Made by a program: the position numbers and the translations under genes
Shown: one piece after another, positions 1 through 11,552 of the stretch
Layout: every line of letters begins with the position of its first letter
Numbering within the stretch: the first letter of the stretch is position 1
Assembly (NCBI GenBank): GCA_963853835.1
Contig: OY970830.1
Location: forward strand, 30,465,966 to 30,529,965
DNA: 64,000 bases
Source of the DNA: Calendula officinalis
Lineage: Eukaryota > Streptophyta > Magnoliopsida > Asterales > Asteraceae
Direction: 5' to 3'
The notes under the pieces: model-generated
Told to the model about the DNA's origin: nothing
What the model saw: only the letters and a program-made list of their open reading frames with translations
The model's database searches: none

Positions 1-56
1 AAAGTGAACTTCCACTCCTTCTGATGATTTAGAAATTTTTCGTTACCTGCATTGTT

Positions 57-131
57 AAGTTTGAGATCTTTAATTACCTTTTTTTTTGGTAATTTCCTGT
101 AAAGTTTGAGATCTTTAATTACCTTTTTTTT
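57..131. repeat. Short direct duplication, two copies about 40 bp apart
   Basis: A block reading AAGTTTGAGATCTTTAATTA plus a T-tract occurs twice, at about 57-88 and 97-131, inside the Helitron body just upstream of the helicase remnant. It is a local tandem duplication with no visible function. Confidence 0.7.
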
Positions 132-252
132 TTTAACTCTTTTAACAGTTGTCTTTAATTCTTTTTGGATACAATATCATTTCAATAAGATTCACTATAT
201 GATTTCATGTTCGTACATATAACTTAACTTTCTCGAAGCTAACCCGTCCATT

Positions 253-575
253 CTGGAGGCAAGGTGGGTACAATTTGTGCTATCCCTCGAATGGTTATTA
301 GTCCTTCCGACAACAAGATGCCTTTCAAATTAAATCGGAGGCAATTTCGTGTTTAGGTATGCTTTGCTATGACCATTAATAAAAGTCAAGGTCAGACGTT
401 GTCTCAGGTTGGTTTGTTTCTGCAAAAACCGTTATTATCACATGACCAGCTTTATGTGACTGTATCACGAGTTAAGAACAAGAACGGATTGAAGGGCATT
501 TGTTGTGACATCGATGGGAATTACACTAATTCAACAGCAAATGTAGTTTACAAAGAAGTCTTATTTCGTTTGTAA
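253..575 (+). pseudogene. Helitron helicase (PIF1-like) C-terminal remnant
   Basis: The translation shows the last conserved part of the plant Helitron RepHel helicase: AIPRM near 282, NKSQGQTL in the ATP-binding helicase core near 379, then SHDQLYVTVSRV and the terminal NSTANVVYKE block before a stop at 573-575. The reading frame is broken twice. A TAG lies in frame at 354-356. At about 260-264 the frame changes between LEA and the KVGT block, consistent with a small deletion. Helitron helicases unwind donor DNA during rolling-circle transposition. This copy cannot make a full protein, and its N-terminal Rep part is outside the window. Confidence 0.85.
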
Positions 576-734
576 ATTTTATGTAACATTTCTTCATGTA
601 TCGATTTTTCTACCAATTCATCATTACAGCTACAACATTATTATGTCATTTTTAAAATTATTAATCTTTGTTGGGATTTTTCTACATACTAAATTTTGAA
701 GCATACTCGTCCATCGGGCGGGTTATGAAACTAG

Positions 735-958
735 TAAAAGATATATGTTCGGTAAGACGGTAAGTGCTGTTGGTTGTGCGGAAATTAATGTCGTGCTCGA
801 ATAATGCCAAACATAATTTAGTCAACCTGAGCATTGAATAATTAAATAGAAAAATTAATGTGTGCCCAACTTAATTACGGTCAACAGATGTTGCAATGTT
901 CAATATTATGTTTAACTCATTTTTATTTTAATAGAAACCTCAAAAAACACCCAAAAAA
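735..958. other. Intergenic, nothing recognised
   Basis: AT-rich sequence between the first Helitron terminus and an (AT)n tract. I see no reading frame, repeat termini or RNA gene. It may be host DNA or the unrecognised left part of the element ending at 4571. Confidence 0.4.

Positions 959-1017
<59 letters not shown>
959..1017. repeat. (AT)n microsatellite
   Basis: An uninterrupted alternating AT tract of nearly 60 bases. It is a plain dinucleotide microsatellite. Confidence 0.95.
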
Positions 1018-1020
<3 letters not shown>

Positions 1021-1283
1021 GCTAGCAAGTAACTAACATATAAAATTTAAAGACAAAAAAAGCAACACCAAACTAACTAAATGCATGACCCGAAGTAACA
1101 CTACCAAAACAAAAACATAATTTAGTTGTAGCTAAAAATATAAAATGTAAAATAATGTATAAGAACATATACTATAAAAGAGTGAAGTAATAGTGAGAAT
1201 TTAATTATTTAATAATGTTAGGGTAATTTGGTATTTTAAGACATTCAACTCTTTTTAAAAGCTACCTCGCTAGCTTTTTTTCC

Positions 1284-1311
1284 TTTTTTTTTTTTTTTTT
1301 TTTTTTTTTTT
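1284..1311. repeat. Poly-T tract
   Basis: A run of about 28 T, preceded by a shorter T run. It may be a poly-A tail on the minus strand or simple slippage. No reverse-transcriptase remnant lies next to it. Confidence 0.85.
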
Positions 1312-2239
1312 CTTCTTCCCTCAGTAAAAGCTAAAAACTCTTACAAGCAATCAAAGTTTTAATTTTAGGAGTTATAAAATATAATGTTAGTTTTATTATT
1401 TAGTCTTCATTTAGCAATATTGTAATGTTGCAGTGTAAACCATAACATTATGCAATTTAAAACCACATGAAAGTGATATCTTACTCAATTTAATAATTCA
1501 ATATCACTCATTAAATCATGACGGTACCAAATCACTGTCATTAAACCTCATGATTCAGTAAATCACTTCCAATTAGGGTTTTAAAGTAACTAGGTTTTAC
1601 AATTGCAGCCGGCGCATACCTTTCTCACTTCAAGTCTCTTCCGGTCAGCCTCTCCCTTCTCCATATAATCACGTTACTCATTGACTGGTAATCACAATTT
1701 TTTTCTTGTAATTATGAGTTTATGATCTATATCGATATTTTGTATATATATATCGAAATTTTCTCATTATTCTCTGGCTACGGGAAATCCCGGCATCGCC
1801 TTCAAATTTACGATAGGGATATTGGCTGCATATACCGATGGCTCTCCATGATGATCTGCTTCACAACGGGTATTTGATACTTTTCTGGATCCTTCTTTTT
1901 CACACATTATGATAATGATGTGAAATTGTTAATCTATATCGAGATTTTGTAGATCTTAATTTGGTTTCATGTTTACCTTTTCTAGGATTCATGGGAGCTG
2001 TGATTTTGAATTTGGCCTTTATATAAATTGCACCACAAGTTAGGCGAATTTGATTTATGTTTTAATAATGGTTCAGATAAACTTATAATATTGATAATGT
2101 TCTTGATGTTTTTTTATATTGTTGATTAGACAATTCATCTGCACTTGATAAAGCTATAAAACACTTGGAAAATGCTAAGGTAAGTTCTTTTCGGGACATA
2201 TTTTTTTATTTAATTTCCGTGCGCGAAATTTTTTATTTT

Positions 2240-3900
2240 TCTGGTAAAGATGCATTTTGATGAAGCGGTATTTGCAAGATCCAAAAGAAAAGGGTCAATT
2301 AAAGTTGTCACCAAGGGCATTCTGGTAAAGTTGTTTATTTTTATTATTATATGTTTAATATGTTGAATTTAAGTTAAATTATTGACTTCCATATAGGGGT
2401 GTGTATAAAAACCGGAAAACCGGAACCGAACCGGGACCGAACCGGAACCGGCACCGAACCGAACCGGAACCGGCTTAACCGGTCCGGTTCCCGGTTCTTA
2501 GATTTGATAAAAATTGACAAACCGGGTTTACCGGTTCCGGTCCCGGTTCGGTTCCGGTTTTTTCGGGTTTGGAACCGGCATTTAAATAGGTATATAGACT
2601 TACGAGTTTTCATATATATATATGTCGAAATAATAGGTATGTAGGCTTTTAGTAGAAACATATTTTACTTGAAGAAGCCCGTGAACCCCCGCAAATATCA
2701 TACTTCTATCAAAAGTACGCTAAAATATCTAAGTTATATACTTTAAGATGAAAATATGCACCGAAAATGTATAATCGGATGGCAAACACAAAAACCGGGT
2801 TTACCGGTTCTAAACCCGCTTGAAGACCGGACCGAACCGGAACCGGACCGGGCCCGGAACCGGTTTAACCGGTCCGGTTCTCGGTCCTTGAAATTTCCTT
2901 TTTTCGGTTACCGGGTTTGCCGGTTCCGGTCCGGTTCGGTCCGGTTCCGGAACCGAACACATCCCTACTTCCATATAGCTGATATAATAATTCCCATTAT
3001 ATTTTAGGTACCACATGTGCAATTGTTCTCTCACGTGCAATTTATTCAGAAGGTTGCAAACCAGTTTTAGCTGGAATGAATGCAATGGATCTTAGATGTG
3101 GAATTACAGTGGCTGTTGATTCGGTTGTTACAAACTTGAAAAGTAGAGCTAAAATGATTAGTACATCTGAAGAAATTTTACAGGTTTATTTGATATAATT
3201 TAATCAAATTGAATTACAGTTATATAAGTTGCAACTTGCAAGTTTTCTGAGTGTACTGTCTAAATTTGCGATAAAAAGGTTGGAATAATATCTGCAAATG
3301 GTGAAAGAGAAATCGGTGAAGTTGGCAAATAAGGTGTTTTCTCACAATATTTTTTTCCCTTTTTTTGATATTTTTCCTTTTGCATTTTATATTTGTTATT
3401 TAATAGGTCAACTTTATTTTTCTTTTTTTCTGTTGCAGGAGTGGTGAACACTTTACACTAATATAGAATTATTTGAGGGAATGAAGTTAGATAGAAGCTA
3501 CATATCACCTTACTTCATCACCAACATAAAGAACAAAAAATGTGTAAGCACTAAAAATCTACACAAAAAAAAAATAAAAAAAAATAAAAAAAATCCTTAT
3601 TTTGGTTTTAATATCTGTAATCTGTATAGTATAATATTCTGTTTCTTACAACACTTTCCTTACATCTTACCGTTTTTGCAGAATTAGATGACCCTTTGGT
3701 TCTAATTCACAAGAGTAAAAAATCTCTAGCTTAAATTCTATTGTTGAAGTTCTAGAAATGGCTTTAAAGGTATGAATTTAATCGATAACTTATAATTAAT
3801 AAACAAATTCTTATTTAAATTTATGCATTTCCAAAATCAAAGATCACTTTTGATTGTTGCTGAAAATATTGAAAGTGAGGCATTAGCCACTATCACTGGA
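2240..3900 (+). pseudogene. Exon fragments of mitochondrial chaperonin CPN60
   Basis: Several exon-like blocks match the plant HSP60/CPN60 family in the correct order. At 3008-3183, after an AG and before a GT, CKPVLAGMNAMDLR and VTNLKSRAKMISTSEEI are readable. At about 3279-3332, SANGEREIGE is readable. At about 3478-3542, GMKLDRSYISPYFITN. At about 3680-3769, LDDPLVLIH and a VLEMALK-like end before GT. At 3841-3900, LLIVAENIESEALAT. A weaker block with KVVTKG sits near 2305-2325. Intron-like spacers remain, so this is a DNA-level copy and not a retrocopy. Stops, frameshifts and missing exons (N-terminus, apical part, C-terminus) show it is dead. It most likely represents gene-fragment capture by the Helitron ending at 4571. 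CPN60 itself folds proteins in the mitochondrial matrix. Confidence 0.8.
2394..2967. mobile_element. hAT-type MITE with CCGGAACCGAACC-rich interior
   Basis: 574 bp. It begins TAGGGGTGTG and ends ACATCCCTA. It is flanked by a perfect 8 bp target duplication, CTTCCATA (2386-2393 and 2968-2975), typical of hAT transposons. Both arms (about 2410-2580 and 2790-2955) are arrays of CCGGAACCG and GGTTCCGGTTCGG motifs pointing both ways, so each arm is itself partly palindromic. There is no coding capacity; apparent reading frames are products of the repeat. It sits among the CPN60 exon fragments and so arrived after them or with them. Confidence 0.85.
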
Positions 3901-4540
3901 ATTATTTTGCGAATTTTATATCATCGTTTGACTTTTAAAAGTCAAACTGAATTTAATACACTTATACAGTTTTGTTTTTATTATACGTAATTATTTAAAT
4001 TATTTTTTTAAGCATGATTCGTTGCAACAGTTTGAATGCATTAAGTTTGATTATATTTTTTGGGTTGGTATAAGTTAGTTTGAGTTACAATTAACAGGTA
4101 AACCGTTTTGATGATCATTTGGTCTAATTTGGTAATTTTAATCAAGTTTGTCTGTAAAGGAGTTGTAGATATTGTTCTTGATTGCAAGTCATGAGGATGC
4201 AGGTTAAAGCTTCAAGATTGGTAACTAAGGTTGCTGTGGATTGGGATGTCTACCATTTATATTTGGATTTCTAATTGCATGCATTCCTTATGTCTATTGT
4301 TTGTATGCAAATAACCATTTGCTTAGCATTCACATAAATGTTGTGAAAGTTAGCCATTTACATATGATTTATAGAAAGTACAAGTTGCTATGTTAACACA
4401 AATCTCAATTATATTTCCATTTTTTAATCATGATTAGTATGTTACAAAGATATTTACAAGTTCTTTGAACCAATTATTATGATTTTATCAATAACAAACA
4501 TGCGACACCTATGCATTTATGTTTTTTTGTTTTGAAGGTA

Positions 4541-4571
4541 GCCCGCCCATCCGGATGGGCTTTAAAGCTAG
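4541..4571 (+). mobile_element. Helitron 3' terminus (second element, probable carrier of CPN60 fragments)
   Basis: A perfect GC hairpin, GCCCATCCGGATGGGC (4545-4560), is followed by an AT-rich spacer, CTAG at 4568-4571 and a host T. This is the textbook Helitron 3' end. The hairpin differs from that of the element ending at 734, so it is another family. I could not find a convincing 5' TC end. It should lie between 735 and about 2200 if the CPN60 exons are inside. Confidence 0.7.
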
Positions 4572-5519
4572 TTATTTTATATGCTACTTATCATAACTGA
4601 TATCAACACTTAGATAGAAGTCGACATCCACGGCCTACATTAAATGGTTGTCGTTATTAAATTTAGATGTTTAAAAAGTTGCATTTTTATGGTAAGACAT
4701 TAATTTCAAAGATTTAAATACATACTAAAATCGATTCTTCTCGAACTTATTTATTAAAACACTAGTTTCAACTCTGTGATAACAATCTGACTTAGAAATT
4801 TTACAGTAAAATAAAATATATTTAAATTATGTATATGTTGGTTTTTAATCATTCATAATTTACACAGTACATTTTAAAATTTTTCCAAGTTTCATTATAG
4901 CTATAGTCTTAATATTAATAAGTGAACGTATATTGATAGTTGACAATTAAAAATATTATAATCTTACTAAAAGTGTATTACATAATTTTAGCTTTGGAAT
5001 TTTTTTTATAAGAGCTAATTATTATCCGTTTTTAATAAATGACATAATATCAATAAAATATTAAATTGCGTAATGTGTATGTCATAGGATAGATATAACA
5101 GTACCTAATTTTTTAGGTAACTTGTAAAAATTGGTAAGCCTTATAGGGTTAAATGAAAAAATAAAAATGTAATTGGTGAAAAATAAATTGTTATGTTATT
5201 TGTTAAACACCCACATGTAACAATTAAATTAAAAAACGTACACTTAAAACATACTAATTTCAAATTTGTATTCGATAATCAAACTATGATACAATAACAC
5301 ATCAAACACTGTCAAATCAACTAACAAAAAACCCGAGAAAACTACCATACAAATACACTGACTCAGCGTCTACTTCACGATGATACAAGTATTATAATCG
5401 ATTGTTAATAGAGTAATAAAAACCCAACAAAAACCATCTTTTAACTACCAAATATATTGAAAACTATACACCTATGTTTCTGCACAAACTATTTCATGCA
5501 ATTTTACACCTACCTATCC
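4572..5519. other. Intergenic, nothing recognised
   Basis: AT-rich DNA between the Helitron end and the stop codon of the minus-strand coiled-coil gene. The last 100-300 bases (5220-5519) probably include that gene's 3' UTR. I see no other feature. Confidence 0.4.
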
Positions 5520-8500
5520 TCATCTCGTGTAATCATCGTACAATGAGCGGGTTCGAATAGGCATGTCACCATTTGGAAGGCGGCCCGTTTCATGTCTACT
5601 AGACGTTGCACTTGTAAATGGTGGGCGCGTTTCCAATCTTGGGTCAAAGGCAGACTGCCCAACACCCAACCCTAATCGTGGGTCGAGGGCAGTCTGCCTC
5701 ACACCCAATCTAGGATCAACAGACGGGCCCACACTTAACCGTTGATCAACGACCGCCAGCCCGATAGCTAGTCGTCGATCAACGGATGGGCCCGTACCCG
5801 ACCGTGGATCATGGGCAGACGGGCCCATACCCACATCCAGTCTTGGATCACGGGCATACGGGCCCATATCGAATCTCGGGTTAAAGGTGGACGGGGGTAA
5901 TCTAGTCATTTCGGGCATGGTTTCTTGGTACGGGAAAGTGGGGACCATGCGAAACCGATCATCTAGAGAAGTAGTGGATCTAGAAAAAGATTCTCTATAC
6001 GGACTAGAAATAAACCGACTGTCGGAATGATCATTAGGGTAATTGGTCAAACTTAATCTAGGATCATAAGTCAACGAGTCAGCCCGTGGTGGTGTTGTTC
6101 TTGTTCCTCCATATTCATAATCAGTTGGAAGCCTAAATAGGCCGGCAGTCGGGCTAAAAGGAACTGTAAATTTGTCCCGAGATCTATAAGTGGGAATTGA
6201 AGGCCCGTTTTCTAATAACGGGAATCTATCGAGGTTCTGTTTTAGTGATAATTTAGCTTGTTGAAGTGCCTCGAGAACAGATCCTAATTTATCGGGATTT
6301 TGGTCATATGAGTTACCTGAAGTTTGTTCTTGAGAAGATGATGTCACATGTATCGGGCTGAAATTTTGGGTTGGTCCCTGCAATTCGGGTGGATGATTTT
6401 GATTTTGATTTTGATTTTGATTTTGGTTATCTGATGGTTCATTGCTCGGGTCAATGTTGTTTTGACTCGGTAATCGTTTTGGTTCGGTTTTGGGTTCTTC
6501 ATTGAAGTTGGAATTGATTTCTTGAGTAATGGGGGTAAGTTGGTCGGTAGGGTGGGGTGGGGGTGGGGGTGGGGTTGAGGGTGGGGGTGGAGCCTTGATT
6601 TCTTCTCTTTCTTCTGTTACGTCTGAGTGGGTCCCAGGGTCACACGAATCCTGAAAAAAGACAAAAACAATTTATGCCCTATTTGGCCCGTTTCCATTTT
6701 AGCTGAACTTTTTACTTGACCCGTTTGAGATAAAAGACAACCCAAATCGACCCGACCCATTAATAAGTAAAGTATAAGAAAGAAGAGAACATACGGGTGG
6801 TGATCCATTATTTTGTCTAAATTTATCCTCCCATTCTCTTTGTGCTTTTTCTACTTCTTCATATTGGGCTATGAATCGGGCTTGATGTTTTAAGGCCCGT
6901 TCCATTTCTCTTTCTGTTCCATAACTCTTTCCACCATGCCCGTTACATGAAGATGTGGGTCCTTCAAGTGAATCTTTCTTTTCGTGAATATTTAGTCCTT
7001 GTGAAGTTTTCGTTGCCACATCAGCATTATTTTGAAGACCGTTAGTTGCATCATCATCATCATCATTTGCTGACCTGGCAACATAATTTAATTAATGTTT
7101 ATAAAGTAATACTTTTTACGTTCTAACATAATTTAATTTTTCCAATAATTCAAATAGAAAATCCTACACTTTAGATTAGAAAAGAAGGGTTAATTATGTT
7201 TAATCCTCGAATTTATACTGATTTCACGTTTTCACCCTTCAACTTTTTTTGGCAGTGATTTTATCCTAAATTTCAGTTGACTTCTTAAAAAATCCTTTTG
7301 ACTTGCTATTACAAGTTAATACTTACAAAAACAAGTTTAACCCTTAAACTTTTTTTTTCTGCAATGGTTTAGTCCCTCAACTTTTATACCAAATTTTTTA
7401 TAACAATTTGTAATACCAACCTTTTTTTATAACAATTAAATAATAATAACGTAATTAAGTTAAAACACTTAAAAAAGAGTTTGAGGGTTAAACCACCAAA
7501 TATGTGAAAGTTTAGGACTTTAGGGATAAAACCATAAAACCATATTTAAACCTAGAAAAAGTTATGCATCAACACAAAATTACTGATTTGACTGGTACCA
7601 GGCCAACAACACTATGTCAACCAAAATTAGGCTAGAACCATTGCCAATAAAATGTCAAGGGTCAAAACGTCAATTCAGTGAAAGTTTGAGGATCATAACT
7701 TAATTAACCATTAAAAGAAAATAGAAAAGAAAAATAAAATAATAAAATAATGCTAAATCATGTATAAAAACGAAAACACACCTATGTTCTTTATGTCTTA
7801 TTTGTCGACACGATTTCCCAACACGTCTTGGTGAAGAACCAGTTGATGTAAGACTATTACTCCGCCTTCTTCTAGAAGCTTCTAGATACTTCTTATCAAG
7901 AAACGGAGACGATGAATTTTTACTACTCTTCCAAGACAAACTTTTACCATTTACTGAAGAAGATTCGACTTCTGAACCTGAAAAACCTTCGTTTTCTGAT
8001 TTTTCCACATTTTTGCAACCACTTGATGTGTCTTCTTGATCAGAACTTGAATCGAATTGTTCAGAAAGATCGGTTCTGCCATGGTTTTCTAGGATTGTGA
8101 GAACATCTACTGTTGCTTTTTCTGCTTTTTTTCTTTGTAGAGAGACGTATTTTAGCTGTTTTTCCAATTCTGTTACCTTTGGAAGTTCAAAAATGAAAAA
8201 GAATATTGTAAGATTATTATTTATATTTTCCATCTAATGGGTAAAATGAGTAAACTAAAAAAATATGCTAAAAAAGGAAATGGGTTGAAAATTGTCGCCC
8301 ACAAGGTGCATTTGTAATGCATAAAATGTCCTAAATCGTTTTACTTGAAAAACTATATTATTGTTGTAACAAGATAGTTTTTATTTTATTTTATCATATT
8401 TGAAATTAAATTATTTATAAAATTCACGAAAAGAAAAGATAAAAAAAATGGTGTATGCAGCCATGCAGGTCAGCCCAATTGAACGGGTCAAATTCACTTA

Positions 8501-9042
8501 AAAGTGTACTACCAATGCATAAAACCTTGTAAATCGTATCATTTAAGAAACTAGATCATCTTTTAACTATATATATATTTGAAAAATGAAATTACTTATA
8601 GGTTATAGACCAAAAAATATTCACAGCCCAGCTTAATAAACCGGTGAAAACTAGCCCAAAGTGTATTCAAAATGCATAAAGACGTTCTAAATCATTTTAT
8701 TCTTAAAACTAGATCATCACTGTAACAATATATTTCTTTAATCATATTCAAAACATTAACTAATTATTAAATACAAGAAACATATTTAGACCCGGCCCAT
8801 TACCAGCCCATTTTGCCACCTGTACCTCTTGACAGTAGCAGAAAAGATTATTTATCTAACGTGGAAAGAAAAGGTGAAAGAAGTAAAATGTAATTCTATG
8901 TATGTTGTTGAGCATAAACTAAATAAAAACCAACCCGTTTTGCCAGCTCATAAGCTCGCTGTCTTGCTGTTTTTGATACAGACCTTTCAGCCAGCAATCG
9001 TGCCCGAAGATAATCAATTGTTTTGGCAGTTGAGTCCTCCAT
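5520..9042 (-). CDS. Conserved plant coiled-coil protein of unknown function, 637 aa, four exons
   Basis: Coding exons, all with GT..AG borders and matching phases, are 9042-8935, 8176-7782, 7074-6795 and 6650-5520. The start is the ATG of MEDSTAKTIDYL, the usual opening of this family. Residues about 1-70 form a coiled coil (LAERSVSKTARQRA, then ELEKQLKYVSLQRKKAEKAT). Then come a Ser/acid-rich stretch, a basic SPRRVGKSCRQIR motif, and a second helical block (ERALKHQARFIAQYEEVEKA) at the end of exon 3. Exon 4 is low-complexity: a proline tract, NQ repeats, then several degenerate DPRL-type repeats at about residues 515-605. I know homologues labelled myosin heavy chain-related or USO1-like, names that say little about function. 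No enzyme motif, signal peptide or membrane segment is visible. The gene is complete and looks functional. Intron 2 contains a MITE-like insertion. Confidence 0.85.
7188..7709. mobile_element. Probable MITE inside intron 2 of the coiled-coil gene
   Basis: The ends read GGTTAATTATGTTTAATCCTC on one side and, in reverse complement, GGTTAATTAAGTTATGATCC on the other, an imperfect terminal inverted repeat of over 20 bp. The interior holds recurring CTCAACTTTT and TTTAGTCC phrases common to non-autonomous elements. I could not see a clean target duplication, so the superfamily is open. Confidence 0.5.
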
Positions 9043-9853
9043 TATTTAGTTTTTTTATATTCCTGGTAAATTAATATTGAAATTGTAAGGATCATAAATT
9101 ATTGGACAAAAAATGATCACTTAGCACAAAATATAGTTATAATAAATAGCACACGTTCCTTTATGTTAGTTATTATAGAGGTGATATTTCAACCTGTTTA
9201 CCTAAAAAAAGTCGTTTTGGCCCATCTTTTAGCTCCAACAGGTCTAATGAGTAGAATCATAAAACCGAGATAAGGATTTTAAACCAACAATTGCATTATT
9301 TATCTTCTAGATTAATTTAACGATCTAGGGTTGCTAGATAGCCAAAAGAAACTAACATGAAAATCATTTTTTGAAAAATAGGTACTTTTCAATGATCTTA
9401 CCAGATCGATTTCTCGTTTCAAAAATACTTTTAACACTTTCCTTTAACACATAGTGATCATTTTCTTGTGGCAATTGAAACTACATCCAACTAAATGCTT
9501 TTCAATCAAAATCAAATCCACTTGAACTCTGAAATTCATCAACAAAATCAAAGTGAAATAACTAACTTCACAAAACCTAACTCTCGAAATCTGAATTTTG
9601 AACTCATCACCAGCTAATCTAAAGTTGGTTTACAAACTGACACAGATTCAAACAATATGCAATCAGTATCACATAGATGTCGATCTAAGCGAACAATTGA
9701 ACAAAATTAGTCATCCTTTCCATAAACGCTAAGTAATACAATCAAAACACGAGATCACCTAAAGAAAACCAAAAGAAGCGAAATCGAAGTTACAAAACAG
9801 ATGAACTAAACAACAATTAAGTGCGCAATTGATGAATAATTGGAATAGCTTAC

Positions 9854-9960
9854 CTTAAGAGATGATTTCCATTGAGATTAGGAACCCTAACGATGTAGAA
9901 TTTGGAATTTTGCTTCTCGTTTTGTACCTTTTTGTAGTGACAGTGAGCTTGGACGAAGGT
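9854..9960 (-). promoter_or_regulatory. Probable 5' UTR exon and leader intron of the coiled-coil gene
   Basis: On the minus strand a TTAAG|GTAAGC donor lies at 9854/9853. A matching acceptor, TTTACCAG, sits just before the start-codon exon (exon begins about 9062). The leader would therefore be split by an intron of about 790 bp that contains no ATG-initiated gene. The exact transcription start, near 9960, is a guess. Confidence 0.5.
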
Positions 9961-10635
9961 TCTGATGAGTTGTCTAAAAATAAAAAAGGGGTTTGGTATC
10001 GACATCAAATAGTGATAACCTTGAAATGTAAAATCCGCTAGAAAGTAAAATAAAAGTCGTTGGGGGTTACTTATGTAATAAGTAGTAATCTAAACGTTTA
10101 AAAAATGTGTCTTTTTTAATAGTGTATATTAGAGCATGGGGTATGTGTTTCACCGTGTTGATGAGGTGGAGGTCTGACACCGAGCATCTCGTGGTCATCA
10201 CGAAGGAAAGGGAGAAGGATATGTGAGAGTTTTTTGTTTCTTTTTTAATTAAATATTATGGGTAATGAGTAGAAATTTAATATAGTGTGATATTTAAAAA
10301 TTCAGTGTGTTATCAACATAGTCAATTTGGTGGCACTTGTACCAAAATTTGTAATAAGAAAATATCTCCAGTTCATTAGTTGACGTAGCTTGATCACCCT
10401 AAAATATTTATGAAAAAAAATAGAATTACACATTTCTTAAAACAATCTCTTAAAATCATGAGATATTTATGGAGAAAATAAATATTTTCAGCCTAACTAC
10501 AAACATATGTGATCATTAGAATGGTTATGTTAGGTTCAATAATGATAACGTTTTCGTGAATCTAGTTGATTTAGTAACGAGTTCTAAGTTCTAACTACTG
10601 AGTTGAACATGATTAAGAATAACTAAAAACTTAGG
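9961..10635. other. Part of the shared intergenic region between two divergent genes
   Basis: This is the left part of the roughly 1.6 kb separating the head-to-head coiled-coil and kelch genes, so both promoters should lie between 9960 and 11550. I could not pick a convincing TATA box. The phrase AGAGCATGGGGT near 10132 resembles a MITE end, but no partner was found. Confidence 0.35.
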
Positions 10636-10862
10636 CAGGGGCGTCTTCGAGATTTTGAATGCCCAGTGCGAATGCACGAAAATGGGCCCCCTATATACAT
10701 GATTTTTATAAAAATTTGGACTTTTTAATTTTTTTTTCTATTAAATTATCAAATTTCTTAAAATTTAAGATTATATATACTAAGATATATATAAAAATTG
10801 GGCCCCTATAAAATATGGGCCCTGTACAACTGCACCTCATGCACCTTCTCAAAGACACCCCG
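10636..10862. mobile_element. hAT-type MITE, 227 bp, with perfect 8 bp target duplication
   Basis: The left end is CAGGGGCGTCTTCGAGA. The right end in reverse complement is CGGGGTGTCTTTGAGA, the same repeat with one base missing. AACTTAGG flanks it on both sides (10628-10635 and 10863-10870). The interior is AT-rich with GGGCCCCTATA-type phrases on both arms. It lies in the intergenic region between the two divergent genes, so it could carry or disturb regulatory sites. Confidence 0.85.
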
Positions 10863-10870
10863 AACTTAGG

Positions 10871-11552
10871 TAAATAAACACTTGACTTTTGGTTAACATA
10901 GCTCATGAGAAGGTTTGACTTTGGAGCAAATTGAAGATTTTCAATATATTGAATGAATCAAATAAAATTATACATCAAGTTAAACATACTATATAAACTT
11001 ATCCATATTTTCAATATATGTGTTTCAATAATATATTGATAGATAACATTAAATTCACAAAAAAATTACATAATAAAATGATTAAAGTTAAATTGCTAAC
11101 CATACTTCGGTTAAGAGATATTCTAATGATTAAATTAGTTATTGGTATACCATAATTGATCGGACTTGATTCGGTCCAGTCATGACACATTTGAACTAAC
11201 TTAATGTGAATCCTACCATGATGCATATGAAGATGATATATTTGGTCCAATGGCATAAACCAACTTAACATTTTTGTAATGTTTGTAGCATACAGGAACC
11301 ACCTATTTATGTTATAATTTAACTATAGAAACTAACAATTTTAAAAACCATCAACCAATTTTAAGTTTTTAACCATCAAAATAAAAAATACAAATTATAC
11401 AATAACATCTTAATTGTTGGAAGGGATTAGAGATTAGTATTGTAAACTGATAAATGTAAAATGATTTATGTGGTATCATAAAAACCCGATTCCACTATAC
11501 GGTGAAGCTCCGGTTCCCGAATCCTTCCGGATCTCGAAAGTGCGACCCAGAA
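10871..11552. other. Upstream region of the kelch gene
   Basis: AT-rich DNA up to the kelch start codon. The last 80 bases before the ATG become GC-richer (CCGAATCCTTCCGGATCTCG), consistent with a 5' leader. No repeats or other genes were recognised. Confidence 0.35.

Larger units (their letters stand above)
1..734 (+). mobile_element. 3' portion of an autonomous-type Helitron (5' part outside window)
   Basis: The right boundary is a canonical Helitron 3' end. A GC-rich hairpin (about 706-722, built on CGTCCATCGGGCGGG) is followed by an AT-rich spacer and CTAG at 731-734, with a host T next. Upstream is the tail of a Helitron-type helicase (253-575), so the element belonged to a self-mobilising lineage but is decayed. 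About 160 bp before this end is clearly related to the end of the element at 25819-26395. The 5' TC terminus would lie left of the window. Confidence 0.8.

Noticed and set aside
2374..3085. Open frames on both strands within the CCGGAACCG arrays
   Set aside because: They are translations of short tandem repeats inside a MITE (Arg/Pro/Gly/Asn-rich in every phase) and cross the element borders.
10121..10240. MITE starting at AGAGCATGGGGT
   Set aside because: No matching inverted end or target duplication could be found.
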